From positions 12,538,754 through 12,602,753 of the forward strand of contig NC_051439.1 of the NCBI RefSeq assembly GCF_001649575.2: a DNA stretch of 64,000 bases, given 5' to 3'. The position numbers and the translations under genes were made by a program. Every line of letters begins with the position of its first letter. Position 1 is the stretch's first letter. The stretch comes from Kryptolebias marmoratus. Its lineage: Eukaryota > Chordata > Actinopteri > Cyprinodontiformes > Rivulidae. Under the pieces are notes generated by a model. That model was not told the DNA's origin. It made no database searches and saw only the letters and a list, made by a program, of their open reading frames with translations. This document shows, piece after piece, positions 48,906 to 59,708 of the stretch.

Positions 48906-49299
48906 CGGCAGCTCCGCTTTTCTGTGAAAGGCCGGCGGCGGGAGTTATTAGGAACACGAACATGTGGCGTTAAATATGCACAGCTGTGTAATGAATAATG
49001 ACACGCTTCATGTATTTTTGACACACAAACTGATGTAAAGTTTGTTTGTTTTTTCACACTATTAAACATACATATGTGACAAATATTTACACACTGATAT
49101 TTGATGCATATGGATTTAATTTGTGCTGTTTGAAACCGTCCCTTTGCTTTAAAATGTGAGAAAGTTTTTTGAATTTGCTGTGTTTCTCTTGGTTTTTTTT
49201 CAGACCGTTTGTCCGTCGGCGTCAGGTAAAAACGAACAAATCAGAGACGCGTCACGTGGGATCTATCACGCCTGCAAAAAAAAAAAAAAAAAAACGATC

Positions 49300-50781
49300 T
49301 CAGGTGTAGCTCTCCTGCGGGACGACGTCGTTCGCAACGACGCCGGGCAAATCTGCCACCACGGTGGACGTGTGGAGGCGCAGCATCCTGTGGGACGCCG
49401 TCAGGACGCTCGACCCCTGACCCCTGTCCTTCCCTTTCCGCCGCCGCCTCCTCCGGGACAGAGGGTGCAGGCACAGGTAGGACAGGAACTTGTTGTGCAG
49501 CGAGGCGTAGATGAAGGGGTTGTAGCAGGCGGAGCTCATCGCAAGCAGGTGAGCCGACACCTGGATGACATTTACGTAATTCTTCCCCAAGATGGAGAAG
49601 TCCGTGTCCAGGTCGCGGATCAGGTTCACCACCTGCGGGGTAAAGCTTATATGAAGCAAATTTAAGACAATAAAAGCATTTTTCCTTCAAGGATCAGGTT
49701 GCCTTGCAGGGATTAGGAGCATCATGCAGGTGAATACATAGATAGCCTGTTAGCGCTACCAGCTTGCTAATGGTCAGCGTGCGAGCCGTTTCCTGATTTC
49801 TAACAATCAAATATTAACTATATGGATGTTTAGCTGCGACACGTGACTTTAAATCTCATTTTCTGACTCCCAAATGAAGTACAAGTAAGTGACGTCGCCC
49901 ACCTGTAATGGGAGCCAGGAGAACGCAAAGCAGAGGACCGACACCAGCAGCAGGCAGAAGGTCTTCCTCCTCCGCCGACTCCAGGCGGCCCGGGCGCATC
50001 TCAGCTCGGGACACGCGGTCAGACCGGACGTGGTCCTCCGCTTCAGGTGGTAGGAGATGGCGCAGTAGGAGACGGAGACGGCAGCCAGCGGGACGAAGTA
50101 GGAGAAGAAGAGGATGAAGCAGGAGTAAATGAGGCGGCCCTGCTCCTGGCCGTCCCAGAACTCCTCGCACACGGCCATCTCCACGCCCGTTGCGTCCAGG
50201 TCCAGGTAGACGGTGTGCAGGGCGGTGGGCGTGGACAAGCCCAGGGAGGACAGCCAGATCAGGACCACCAGACACCAGCAGAACTGGCACCCTGCCCTTT
50301 TGCGGATGGGGTAAGCGACGACGACGTAGCGGTCCACCGCGATCGCCATGAGGGACAGGACGGCTGCGTACACTGCCGTGGACTGCATGATCGTCACGAA
50401 GTAACACATGCGGGAGCCGAACACCCACCCTCGCCTGTCGAAGGCGTAGGACGCGGTCAGGGGGACGCAGAAGATGCACATCACCAGGTCGACGAGCGCC
50501 AGGTTGCTGATGAGGAAGTTGGTGGTGTTGTGCCTCTTCTTGTTGTGCCAGATGAGAAAGAGGAGGAGCAGGTTCCCGGAGCAGGCGACCAGGACCACGG
50601 CGGAGTACAGCGGGATGAAGAGAAGCTTCAGCCTGAGCAGCAGGTCGAAGCCAGAGAAGGAGGGGGCCGAAAAGAGCGACGGCGAGAAAGGGTGGCGGGA
50701 GGAGTTGCAGCAAGACGAGGAGTCAGAGGCCGGGGAGGAAGAGTTCACCCTGGAGTGATTGGCTGCCTTCTCCCAGTCCAT
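49300..50781 (-). CDS. prlhr-like: Prolactin-releasing-peptide-receptor-like GPCR, 2 coding exons
   Basis: This is a class A (rhodopsin-type) plasma-membrane receptor for an RF-amide-like peptide. Exons are 50781-49903 and 49632-49300 (1212 nt, 403 aa). The start is the ATG (MDWEKAANHS) two bases after a CTGCAG acceptor; an upstream ATG at 50808 would lie in the intron. The N-terminus has N-x-S/T sites at Asn8 and Asn13. TM2-TM3 carries CVPLTASYAFDRRGWVFGSR, very close to PRLHR's CVPLTxAYAFxxRGWVFG. The DRY motif is in AVDRYVVVAYP. ECL2 has VCEEFWDGQEQ, also PRLHR-like. TM6 is FSWLPLQ; TM7 is SSACYNPFIYASLHNKF (NPxxY). The C-tail is polybasic. Fish have more than one prlhr-type gene (including prlhr2 forms), so the exact paralog is open. 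The coding intron between TM6 and TM7 is noted in the findings. Confidence 0.88.
49633..49902 (-). other. Intron between TM6 and TM7 of the prlhr-like receptor
   Basis: A 270-nt phase-0 GT-AG intron (CAG|GTGGGC ... CCCCGCAG|GTGGTG). If retained, the frame reads on for 18 residues and stops at 49849, which would give a receptor without TM7. Confidence 0.85.
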
Positions 50782-52176
50782 CGCTGCAGATAAAACAACG
50801 AAAAACAAACAGCTTACTATGAGATCAGCCCAAATGACCTAATGTTCTCATCTAACACACACCATAAACCATCTGTCCTTAAAACATCGCTTTAACGGCA
50901 GAGAGCTGTTGACAAAACCGTCATTTTACCGTTAATTCATTCGCAGCGTGTGCACCTTTTGTTAGAGAATTTAATAATAAGATATCGTCTGAAGATTGAC
51001 AGGATGACTCACATTTGGCCAGATTAAGTAAGCCACTTCAGGACTCTCAGCAGTCTCACTAAAAGGCTCTTTTTTGTGTGTGTGTTCATTTTAACAACAC
51101 ATCTGCTTCGTTTTCAGCTTTCAGTCGCCCTGCCTCGGTACATCTTATTTATTTCAAGAGGCAGAAATGCATCCAATTCGTTTTTCCGGGGAGGGGGGTT
51201 GGGTTTTGTCGTGAAGCTCAGTGGCTGTGATCCTGAACACGTGCTGAAGTGTTTTAACATAAAATATAAAAACCAAAATTGGCGCTGAGCAATAAGAAAC
51301 ACTACTCATCGATTGGCGTAATCACATGCGTGGAAATGAGTACGATTTGCATTCTGTGCCTTCCCGGAGATGCTCAGATGTGACGATTTGTTTCCCCGCG
51401 AATAAGGCAAACAAAAGCAAAACAACGACCACATACTTGAAAAGCTTTTGTGATTAGATCTGCTAGATTAGACAGGGGCGACATAAATAGTCAATATTCA
51501 CACTGAGGCTGAATGGTGTCGTTTTGACATCAGAACAGTGTGATCTCTCCCCTGCCTCTCACCTTTTTCTTTTTTTTATAGTTAATATAAAGAAGAAGAA
51601 CACAATCACAGAAGATATTCTGTCTGATAAGCTGAATTTTCTTCAGTGGCAAGAAAAGAAGAAGAGGGGCAGCTGCCTCACTCCATCTTCATCACACTGT
51701 TGAGCAGGAACAAGTGCGTATAAATGACCCAGTCAGGCTGAGCGAGCCCTTCTGGCTTCTACACGTGTCACAATTCGGCTGGATTTCTGTTGCCAAACAG
51801 TATTCTCTGGGGAGAAAAATTGTCAAACATTAGGAAATTCGTGACGAATGAGCTCACTGCCCTAAGTACTTCACCTGGCGATTGCAACGTAAAACCACTC
51901 AAAGCATAAAACTGATATATTACGTCATTTTTTTTAAAACTTGCAACAAAGCACCCGTTAAGTCTGCGTCTGGGCAAGCGTGTGAGGAAGAAATCCAATC
52001 CTGTGCGCGTGAAGTCGATTTGAAATAGAAAAAGTACCTGTTTAAGGCATCAGACGGGCGTCTCGGCACCTGTTTGCGTCCTCTTTCTTGTGGGGAGTCC
52101 TGCTGCTGTGCACTTCTTTGCTGCATTCTGCTCGCCTTTAGAATAAAGAGGTGTGCTGTTCCTCTCTCGGTGTGTG

Positions 52177-52214
52177 TCTCACACACACACGCGCGGTGTG
52201 TGTGTGTGTGTGAG
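52177..52214. repeat. (CA)n-(TG)n fold-back microsatellite
   Basis: ACACACACACGCGCGGTGTG followed by more TG units gives an inverted arrangement that can pair with itself and has Z-DNA-prone alternating purine/pyrimidine sequence. Confidence 0.85.
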
Positions 52215-53574
52215 TGAGTCACCTCCCGTAGGGCATACAAAAAAAAAATCCCTATTCTCCTGTAGATACTCATCAAAGAAACATTTACAGAAAGAAAGAT
52301 TTATTGATCTTGAACTGATTTAGTTGGGCTTCATGGGGACCAGCCTTTTTCATTTTAAAGGCAAAGGAAAATGAGAGTTTTATTATCATATTCCTTCATT
52401 TATAATGAAACGGCGCCACAAATCATCTTGAAGCATCTTTGCAGCCCCATCCTGAATAGCCCTCGTCGTTCTCGCCTGTAAATTATGAATGAATGAACGT
52501 TTCCAGCTGGGAGGGACTTCGCAGGACAGCCACGTTTTCGGCGAACACACTCAGATTAATCTTTTTCCAAGCAGCTGCTGCCCGACGTTCACCTAAACTA
52601 AGACGAAATGCCCACATTTTGAGCCAAATAAATCTTAAAGCCGCTGCCGGTGGCTCATTACGGACACCATGGTAACCACACGGCCGCGTCTTTCACTCCC
52701 TGACTGCCGCGTCAATGAGAGGCAGATGGAAGCAGCCTGAAAACTAAGCCTCAAAGAAACAGTCGCCGCGCAAAAACTACAAACCGGATCTTAGATATTC
52801 TTGAGCCATGTGTGGCAGAAGACTCTGATAGGCCTACATGTGAATTTTTATGTTTCTAAGAGTGTTTTATGTAGGAGATATGACAAGTTAAAAAGACCCT
52901 TCGCTTCCAGTTTTGAAGAGAGTAGAGTTTTGAAGTCTGTGGTATCTTAAGTGTGAACGCTCTGTTTTCTGGGGGATCTGAGAAAAAAATAAGTCCTACA
53001 GCAGTGAGACACACGCTGAGTGAGAGAGGAGACAAAAAAAACATGTTTTGATGTACCAAAAAAGTTCTGGGAGTAAAAAGAGTTTTTAAATCTTTAAGCG
53101 TTTCTAAAGTTACTGTGATTGTTAAGCATCCTGTGGAGAAAAAAGTAGTAAAAAAAAACATAAAACCTAAACGGTGATTGTGTAAAAACCACAAAAGATA
53201 CCAAAATGCCAGCTCAGACATGCAAAGTCCAACTTCCTGCGACCTGTTTAGATTCTGAATGGTGTTTCTACCATGAAGTATGTCTGAGCTGCAGAGCTCC
53301 AAAGAGGGCTGGGATTTTCCATATGTTTGATCAAAATCCCATTGATCACCATTGTTTTATTTCCTGCAGGACTTCTTTACGATTTCATTTGTGTTGTTCG
53401 ACATGCCTCTACCAAAAGTCATAGCACACTATTCCTGATCGAGCCGCTCGTTTTGAAGTATAATTCAAATGTTTTATTTCAAAGCTGTGAGAAAAAATAC
53501 AACATAAAAGATTTTTTTAATATATTTGTAAAAAGGGTGTTTCCATGCTAATACACTGACAATTTGAGCACACA

Positions 53575-53599
53575 ATATATATATATATATATATATATA
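53575..53599. repeat. (TA)n microsatellite
   Basis: About twelve TA units inside AT-rich intergenic sequence. Confidence 0.9.
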
Positions 53600-53786
53600 A
53601 TCATTAGCATTTAATTTGAATTGCTTTAAAATAAAATATTTTTTGTGACGTTTTAATAAAACAGTTTTATTTATTTGGAAACAGGGACAGATGTGGATCC
53701 TGACATTCTGAAAACTAAGGGACCAAAGCAATAAATCTAAAATCGTTCCAGTTTTTTGTAAATGTTTCACAATTAAAGTGAGAGTT

Positions 53787-54554
53787 CAGATCTTTTGAAG
53801 TGAGGCTCTGTGGAACAGTTATGAATATCTTACCTGCTGTAGATGGCTCTTTGACCGGCCTCGGTTTAGTGAAACAGAGTTTAATTCTGACGAGCTAACA
53901 TCTAAACTATGACCAACGTGAGCTGCTTTAATTTAAATTTAAATTTAAAATATACTCTAATTTTAATAAATATATATAACAGAATTTTATGGGGGTTTCA
54001 AGCACAAATAGCAGCAGCAGCTAAGCCTGGTGAACTTCTAGCAGAGATATCTTTATATTTCTACAAAATTAAATAGGTAATGTGTTGTTGACGGAAGTGT
54101 AAATGATTATAACATAGCATTCACTTCAACAGTTATTGAATTTTTGAGACTCGAGTTGTTCTAATACGGCAGCTGGCCACGTGGATCTTGTCAGAACGGC
54201 TAAATCGCGCAGCTCCAATGCGACAACCAGGACAACGGCACATAAATTAGAGGTAAAGTCCTACTTCCCCGTGTATTTTTCCATGGGGGAAAGCCGTAAC
54301 TGTTTGCATTCTTGTTTATTTCTTTGCTATTGTTGCACAAAGACAGGTCACTGGTGCACAGATGAGCCCTGGTAAGTACCGTTTGTTGAATATATTGTTG
54401 ATGTTGTGAGTTATTTTTACATAATGCATTTCTTGGTGTGTTCTAAAACATTCATATATTGATACTGAGACACTGAGAGAGCTACCTACAGCAGGTAAGA
54501 TAGTCGTTGTTCATGCCTTTTCCACAGAACCCTGCTCCAACAAAATCCAATCTG
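53787..54554. mobile_element. Non-autonomous TIR DNA transposon, about 770 bp
   Basis: The left end has GGCTCTGTGGAACAGTTATG and ATCTTACCTGCTGTAGATGG. The right end, reverse complemented, has GGTTCTGTGGAAAAGGCATG and ATCTTACCTGCTGTAGGTAG, so the termini are inverted repeats of roughly 60 to 80 bases. The interior has no transposase frame. A solo left end of the same family is at 46430-46560. The superfamily cannot be named without target-site duplications. Confidence 0.75.
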
Positions 54555-57500
54555 TTGCTTTAAAGCACCAAGTTATTCATAAATATGTAAGGAACTGATT
54601 CTTAGAGTTGGATTTTTTTTTCCACACTGGCTGTGATTTTTTGTTTGTGAGCCACAACAATGTTTGTGTCCTGCAGAGACGTCACCCTTGCCTCCCCTCC
54701 AGGGTGCCCTCCTTTGGATTTATCTGTATGCTGATGGGGACGGGGCTGAGGTTAGTGGGAGTCATTTCAGTAGAGTTATCAGACCGCTGAGCTGTGAGAT
54801 CCTTCGGGAAGCCCAAGTGCCCCATTCTTGCCTCTCTCCGATGAGCTCCTCGCGCTCGGTGTGACTTCTCATTGCTGCAGTATCCACAGAGCAATAAACC
54901 CGCGCGTGCTGCCGGCCCAAGGTCCCACGGTTGTTGCTGCGGGACGGCAGACTCTCACCTGTGACGTGAAGCATCTCCCGGTCACGGCGGACTTCCTGGC
55001 CTTTCCCCTTTTCTTTTCACCGTGCCACCAACGTGCAGCATAATGGATGCACTTTGAGTCCACATGATGGGGCTTCTGGGCTCTTCTTTTTCTTTTATTT
55101 TTGTTGCCCTCGTGATGAATTTCACTATCCCTAAAATGATTGAATACAGTCCATTCAGCTCCAAGGTATTTAGGCTTTTCTATAGAGGAATTACTGAGTC
55201 ACACGCCTGCGGCTCCTGATAAAAAAGCAGACATTGGAGTGTGAACTCAAGTTTTTGTGCCCACCGCTAATGTCCTTTCATCACGAATGAACCTGCAAAG
55301 AAAGTAACCCCCCCCAAAAAACGTGACAAACTCACTTAAGAGCCCATTTACGTGCCTGCTTCCTTTTCCTTCACCAGTGCTTGTTTACCAAGATCTCATT
55401 CATGCAAGAACAGGTCAAGTAGGTTGTTTCTGCTGCTTTTCACCCAGCCGTCCTGACAAAATGCCAGGAAATGACCTCAGTCCAAATTGTGTTTCGGGTT
55501 GGGAGGCATCACGAGGTGCGGGAGCCTCGTGGCCTTTTGCGGGGCAGCCCGTTGAAAAGCTAAAAAAAGAGGAAAAAGTCAGAGCAAAATAAACCAATGT
55601 TCAATGTTCTCCACAACACTGACATTTGCTGCAGGATATTGTTTTTTTTTTCCTGCTGTTTGCTAATAAAGCCTCCATCCAGCATTTGTTCCTGTCATTT
55701 TCTGGCAACTCGCAGCGGTTACTGAAAGTCGAGGAAGACGCACGCCTTCTGAGAACGCTGGAAAAACATCAGCGATCAATTATGAGGATCGCGACACGGT
55801 TTGTTTATGAACACCTTGCAGGGGATGGATGTTGCATTTTAATTAAGCCCCAGGTGCCAATCAGATTTTTAATTTCCTGCCATTTGGGAGGCCGTCCTAA
55901 TATCCTGCGTAGTTCCACCCATTGCTGCGTCTCTGTAGAAAGTTGTCCAGTATCTGCTCCTGTTGGAGATAGGGTTTAGAAAGTAAGCTTTCTATTTGGA
56001 TTTGATTTGAAAGAGTAGAAATAGTTAAGTGTGTGTTAGAGTTCAACCTTTTTTGGTCAACAGATGTTCTGGTGTCCACAGCTGAACAGAGTCGTCGTGG
56101 AGGACGAAGCTTCGGCTGCTGTTTTTTGTTTTAATTAACCCGATTTTATCAAGATTTTCACCAGACCGAATTTCCTTTGTTCCGAGGTAAAATCTGGCGC
56201 TAACTGCATTCTGGGCCCACCACCACACATCATCTCCGCAGCAACAAATGACGCCTGCGTGACACTTTTATTGTTTTTTTTTCTTCCTCTTTTCCATCTT
56301 TTTAGCATCGTTAAGGCTAATTGTGCAGGAGGGGCAGATCCACTGCAGCTTGCAGATGAAGGTTCAGTGTTTCTGAGGTTGTTTTCTCTAAAATAAAACC
56401 TGAAGCCACCTTAGAGCAAAGAGTCACTCCAGAGAAGTTTCATAAAGTTCATTTATTTCAGCTAAACAGCAGATTTTTGGAGTCAGGCGATGATGTTGCT
56501 ACCCGTGTTAATGTGTCTGTCTGTTAGCGAAATATCTCATTACCCACTGAACGGATTTTAATGAAACTTTCAGGAAACAATCACTTCTTCGTGCACTGAG
56601 TAATGTTTGGAGTCGGCCCGATTCAGTTTGTCTTCCACAGCCAACCGATCTAAGAAAGCACAAAAATGGCTATAATTTGGTCGTTTTCACAGATATTCTG
56701 CTAAAACTTCCCAACACCTACTCCAAGCACTACACATTGTGCACTGGCGTCTAACCTGTGTGTCTGTTAGCAAAATACCTCCTGAACCACTGGACGGATT
56801 TAAAAGAAACTCTCACAAAGTAACGATTTGATGCGTATTGACCCAACTCAAGATGGCCACCGCAGCTTATGGACCAACAGCCAACACAGAACTAGTTACA
56901 ACTCCGTCAGTTTTAAAGATATTGACCTGATGTTGGTGTGGTAGGAGCTGAGAGTCATCCCCAAAGCTGACACATGTTGCAAGGTCTCATAATATCCAAT
57001 GAAACTGTGAATAACGTCATTTAAAAGGTTCTCAACAGGCGATACGCACTCCTTTAAGGATTGCTTCGTCTTTAATTTTGAACTTCTTGTCATCTTGTGA
57101 TGTTGTAAATCATCCCTCTGATCCGAAAAAAACAAGCAATATGAGAAAGGTTTGCATTAAGGATTTCCTATATATATATATACATATATTTATACTGAAC
57201 GGCAAAAAGATACTTTGGTGCACAGACTTCTGTAAAAATGAGGAATATGGGGAAAGAAATATAAATATATATATTTATTTTAATGTTGCAGGTCTGAGTC
57301 CATCATTGCCTGTTTAAACCCTACGTCTGTAAGAGTCCAGTTTCTTAAACTCAGAACTGTGTGTTAATATGAAACATGTATGTTTGCAGATGTCCACACA
57401 ATGAAGAAATCAAGTTTCTTTGTTCTTTATTCATTTCAGACACTAAGGATAAACTTTCCAGGAGAAACTGTGTCTCTAATAGGCTTTAACTAAAGCTACA

Positions 57501-59618
57501 AACATACAACCTGCAGGACGGTGGCCCTCCAGGACCAGGTTTGGACACCGCTCTTCTAATGTGTTAATTATGGACACTTGAATTGTTATTTGCTGAGTTT
57601 TCTTGGTACTTTTTAGACCCGCGTTTGTTTCTGTGGAAGGCTGTGAAACTGTCTTTTTCACGGCAGCTCATGGGATTGTTCATCCGTCAGCCTTGAAGTT
57701 TAGAGCGGTGGATATTATTTCAGCTGGTTCGGCTTAGAGCGGAATCACCCGGGTCTGCAGAGACTCTGCGGACCAATGTGATTAATGACTCGGTGCCACC
57801 GGTGAAATATAAGGGTCGTTTTGGACTGGTAATTAAAAGAGTGTTTAAGAAGCACTGCGACTTGTGGGGGAAGAAAACCGAATCCCTGGGATGCCCAAGG
57901 GTACGTGGGCGCACAGATCTGCTTCCAACCAACAAAATAACGGTGGCAGCAGTTTGTGACTCGAGATCCTGCTGGTTTAAAGTTAATATCTGACCAGGCT
58001 GAGGCCGCTAATGATGAGCTGGCGAAAGGCATTTGTGAGGGAGTCTCCAAAAGTTTCGTTTATATGAATTCTCTAACACCAGAGGTGTATTTTGACACAT
58101 GCGCTGGAGCTCTCGTTATTTTTATCTTTTTTATTTCCTTCCTTTTACCCGGAGAAAACTCATAGAGATTAAAAATCCCATTCCCAAGTGTCCTGGCCAA
58201 AACTGGAAACAAAACAGGAAGTTTAATAACAGAAGCACTTAAATAAAATTAACCATAAAATGCCTTCTTTATAATAGGGTACATAACCAAACTCATCTTT
58301 TCATATCAGATAAAACCCTTACAACCTGATGTCCGTTTCTAAAAAAATCTTTTAAATTACCCTTAAATACAAAAACAAAAGATATATAACAAATTATAAC
58401 AAAAAAAAACTCCAGAGGCTGCAGCCCCAAATGTCCAGGTTGAGAAAACATGATGATAATTTATAACAACAGGTTCAAATCTGCCTGTCTTCAATTCAAA
58501 AGTGTAGATTAAATCATAAATGTGGGGCGGTGACAATGTGCTCAGCCTAGAATTCAGTTCAAGGAAATAGGCTCTGATTTTCTAAAACTGGCAGCGCAAT
58601 CATGGCCGCAAAAATGCAGATCTCAGTAAGATTGCAAAGCAAGATTTGCCCGTTTTCCTCGCAATTCGGAGGCACCAGCTAGTCTCCAACAATCCCAGCC
58701 CGGTGAGATACGACCTATAGTGCACGGAGTTTGTCAGTAACCCAAGAGAAGCTCAAAGAAAGACGCTTTGCAAAGATACGTCCATTTTAAATAGGATAAG
58801 ATGTGTATAATGTTTTAAAGATTTCAACTTATCGTCTCTGAGTTGCAGTTCTGAGAACAGACAAATAAGGCGAGCAGTCGCACCTTTAAAATACACTTTT
58901 TATTAAACGATGCGACTTTAAGGACTTCACACATTTTAGCTGTTTCTTAGATTTCTAATGCTGATCCATTTCATCGTCGTCCTGATTCACGTCAGCTCTT
59001 TTGGTTCATCGAAAACGCCTCACGAGGCTGAGCTGCGCTTTCTGTGGCCGCTCAAAGAAGAAGAGCGAAATGAACGCGGCTCTGTGCTGCCATCTAAAGA
59101 TGCAGCAGTCATGGAGGCAGAGCCGTAACCCGCTCATCACAGACGTGAACAGATAAACCACTCAGTCCACCTGCTTTAATCATAAAAGTGTCCTTTTTTA
59201 ATTGCACGACTGCAGGCACATTTTTAACAACACTTTAATACAACCGTCCTTGTTTCAGCCGCGTGGAACAAGCAAACATCAGCAGCAGATCTGCCCGTTT
59301 TTAGCTGGATTAAAAAACAGAAATAATACAAAGTATAATACAACATTTTCTTGAACATGTAAAGATCACATTGAACCCCAAAAAAAAAAACTGAAAAACT
59401 CTCATCTGTGAGGCGTTGCTTTGCTCGGCAACGTGACAGTAGTAAACGTGACCCCTCGTTCGTTTCTGCGTATCGAAAGCCGTCGGGAGGCCGGCTGCCG
59501 TTTCGTGACGAGTCTAATTTCTACTGCAGCTCCTATTTTTGAGGAGCGGTGGGGAGGAGACGTGAGGGACCGCTCCGCGAGCTGAGAATACAGAGAATGG
59601 AGCCGCATAAGGTGGAGA
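54555..59618. other. Gene-poor interval downstream of ccdc32
   Basis: No gene is recognised. It includes an interspersed repeat (56505-56965), a short fragment with CTGCAGGACGGTGGCCCTCC (57510-57545) that belongs to the repeat tail at 63410-63460, TA-rich runs at 57168-57275, and an AT-rich patch near 55780-55900 (TTTTAATTAAGCCCCAGG). Frames at 57745-58165 lack domains. Confidence 0.5.
56505..56965 (+). repeat. Interspersed repeat, two related units
   Basis: Unit one (about 56505-56740) and unit two (about 56755-56965) each begin TGTCTGTTAGC-AAATA and continue with an AC-CACTG-ACGGATTT block followed by GAAACT. Unit two ends in GTGTGGTAGGAGCTGAGAGT. The same landmarks appear at 48625-48905 (reverse) and in part at 27225-27310. 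Confidence 0.6.
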
Positions 59619-59624
59619 TTTATT
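59619..59624 (-). terminator. ccdc32: Candidate ccdc32 poly(A) signal
   Basis: A minus-strand AATAAA lies 85 nt past the ccdc32 stop codon. Cleavage would be expected near 59600. Further minus-strand AATAAA copies exist farther down. Confidence 0.5.
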
Positions 59625-59708
59625 AAAAAAAACATAAAATAAACGACAGCTGGCAACGAAACGGAGCTCCAATCTCACAGATCATCCTTACAAATGACTC
59701 TAACAGCA

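Larger units (their letters stand above)
44112..49299. other. Gene-poor interval upstream of ywhaq and downstream of prlhr-like
   Basis: No gene is recognised. Contents: an AAAAT microsatellite (44868-44892), the AGCTAAAA-type repeat in reverse (45288-45780), a transposon end (46430-46560), an AT-rich patch with TAAT words (about 46960-47280), an (AC)n run (48322-48343) and an interspersed repeat (48625-48905). The frame at 47370-47816 shows no domain. The distal end may include the receptor's 3' UTR. Confidence 0.5.
50809..53786. other. Intergenic / upstream region of the prlhr-like gene
   Basis: The coding exon of the receptor has an acceptor immediately before its ATG, so a 5' UTR exon and promoter should lie somewhere in this interval; I could not fix them. 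Present are a CA/TG palindromic microsatellite at 52177-52214 and a (TA)n run at 53575-53599. No other gene is recognised. Confidence 0.45.

Noticed and set aside
50047..50793. Long plus-strand frame (248 codons) antisense to the receptor
   Set aside because: GC-rich coding sequence of the receptor suppresses stops on the other strand; its translation has no domain.
50782..50808. Upstream ATG of the receptor (MFFVVLSAA)
   Set aside because: A CTGCAG acceptor lies between it and MDWEK, so this part is most likely intronic.
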